Origin: JABDGV01 sp964577935
GTDB taxonomy: Bacteria > Chlamydiota > Chlamydiia > Chlamydiales > FEN-1388
Assembly (NCBI GenBank): GCA_964577935.1
Contig: CAZOAJ010000012.1
Coordinates: forward strand, 1-64,000
Direction of reading: 5' to 3'
DNA length: 64,000 nucleotides
Of this stretch, positions 63,452 to 64,000 are shown piece by piece. The notes under the pieces are model-generated. The model ran no database searches. It was not told the origin of the DNA and saw nothing but the letters and a program-made list of their open reading frames with translations. How positions within the stretch are numbered: position 1 is the first letter of the stretch; the number at the start of each line of letters is the position of its first letter. A program made the translations under genes and the position numbers.

Positions 63452-64000
63452 ATGAGTTTAGGAAAAATTTGCAGGTTTATTTCACGGGAAACAGTAGCTC
63501 CATGGTGTCTAGCCAATAGTTACTTTGTGCGGAATTATTCTTGTCATCATGTCTCGCAGGATCAATCAGCATTCAGAAATCAAATAATCAATCAAGTAAC
63601 GGCTCCGATTTTTACATCCCGACAGATTGTGTCCGTAGATTCATTTCCGAATAAGCCGAGATATTGGGTTTTTAGAGGGGATCAGAGAGGATGTTATGGC
63701 GGAGTGTCAGTTTCTAAAGTTGAAGAGATAGTCGCAAGCTTAGGTGTAAAAAGCCCTCTTGGTATTTGTTTTAACAAAAATAAAATCACCTCATTTCTTA
63801 TGGGTGGGGCATGTAGTGCACTCGCTCTTGAATTTGTTGAACGATATCTGCGATTACAGAAAGACATGATGAGTGGAAAGATAGAGAATCAAGAGCCATA
63901 TTTTGATCGTGTAAAGAAGATTGGGACTCATTTGGCGCAATCTTGTGAAGCTATGCGCACTCGCCAAAGAGCCTTTAATACGATTGAGGTAATACAGCCC
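63452..64000 (+). CDS. Unknown protein, 3' end outside window
   Basis: ATG 63452 has GGAG seven bases upstream and the frame stays open for 183 codons to the window end. The N-terminus is polar with no signal peptide. A Cys in MGGACSALALEFVERYLR (residues about 116-133) begins a helix, as in the catalytic loop of papain-like proteases such as C58 or C39, and the upstream YWVFRGDQRGCYGG is Gly-rich. The His and Asp partners would lie beyond the window. Function open. Confidence 0.6.
   Translation, partial: MSLGKICRFISRETVAPWCLANSYFVRNYSCHHVSQDQSAFRNQIINQVTAPIFTSRQIVSVDSFPNKPRYWVFRGDQRGCYGGVSVSKVEEIVASLGVKSPLGICFNKNKITSFLMGGACSALALEFVERYLRLQKDMMSGKIENQEPYFDRVKKIGTHLAQSCEAMRTRQRAFNTIEVIQP

Noticed and set aside
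1..64000. Insertion sequences, transposases, phage genes or attachment sites
   Set aside because: None recognised; no terminal inverted repeats or DDE/serine recombinase motifs were seen, and the single tRNA has no flanking direct repeat.

Overview
The window looks like the chromosome of an environmental (amoeba- or arthropod-type) member of the Chlamydiae. The housekeeping genes keep chlamydial order: rpmE-prfA-prmC, then ffh-rpsP-trmD(long form)-rplS-rnhB, and a block of small basic protein-ybeY-CBS/CorC protein. The 52-codon gene at 54066-54224 belongs to a family known only from Chlamydiae and Verrucomicrobia. Between these conserved blocks lie many eukaryote-like or secreted proteins, as expected for an obligate intracellular lineage with large accessory islands. 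The species cannot be named from sequence alone.

Layout. 1-5.7 kb: the 3' part of a threonine-rich collagen-like surface protein, facing an operon for a UDP-GlcNAc 2-epimerase and a double glycosyltransferase, both with N-terminal export signals. 5.9-17.5 kb: the translation block, interrupted by a secreted methyltransferase, an F-box/repeat protein and an exported methyltransferase-glycosyltransferase fusion. 17.6-22.8 kb: two tandem genes for leucine-rich-repeat HECT ubiquitin ligases, the second broken by two frameshifts. 22.8-27.3 kb: nadK, xseB, xseA, tpiA, secG, def. 27.4-30.6 kb: a TPR chaperone-like gene followed by a large GT28-type glycosyltransferase, which looks like a type III effector pair. 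30.6-36.5 kb: histone-deacetylase-like amidohydrolase, htpX, a signal-bearing adenylate-kinase-like protein, lgt, tRNA-Pro and an ABC-F protein. 36.5-39.4 kb: an unknown protein convergent with a WD40 protein that looks like a full-length Cdc20/Cdh1 mimic. 39.7-45.7 kb: rlmI-like, ribD, an Inc-like membrane protein and an Fe-S cluster/ferredoxin operon. 45.9-50.6 kb: four tandem paralogues of unknown function, each behind the same promoter-like element and a decaying copy of the rny 3' end. 50.7-56 kb: rny, CBS/CorC, ybeY, small basic proteins and an NSS transporter. 56-64 kb: a histidine-rich inverse-autotransporter-like barrel, more exported sugar enzymes, a DevBCA-like exporter, a GrpB protein and a truncated unknown gene.

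Two themes tie the accessory genes together. The first is ubiquitin: a Cdc20/Cdh1 mimic with C-box and Leu-Arg tail, LRR-HECT ligases and an F-box protein could each reach a different class of host E3 machinery. The second is export of enzymes normally found in the cytosol: two glycosyltransferases, a UDP-GlcNAc epimerase, a methyltransferase, a methyltransferase-GT11 fusion, a DUF268 protein and a degenerate adenylate kinase all carry Sec-type N-termini. A collagen with threonine in nearly every triplet is a plausible glycosylation target next to them. The Cdc20-like protein and the exported sugar-modification set are the strongest candidates for undescribed biology. All functional statements are inferred from sequence.
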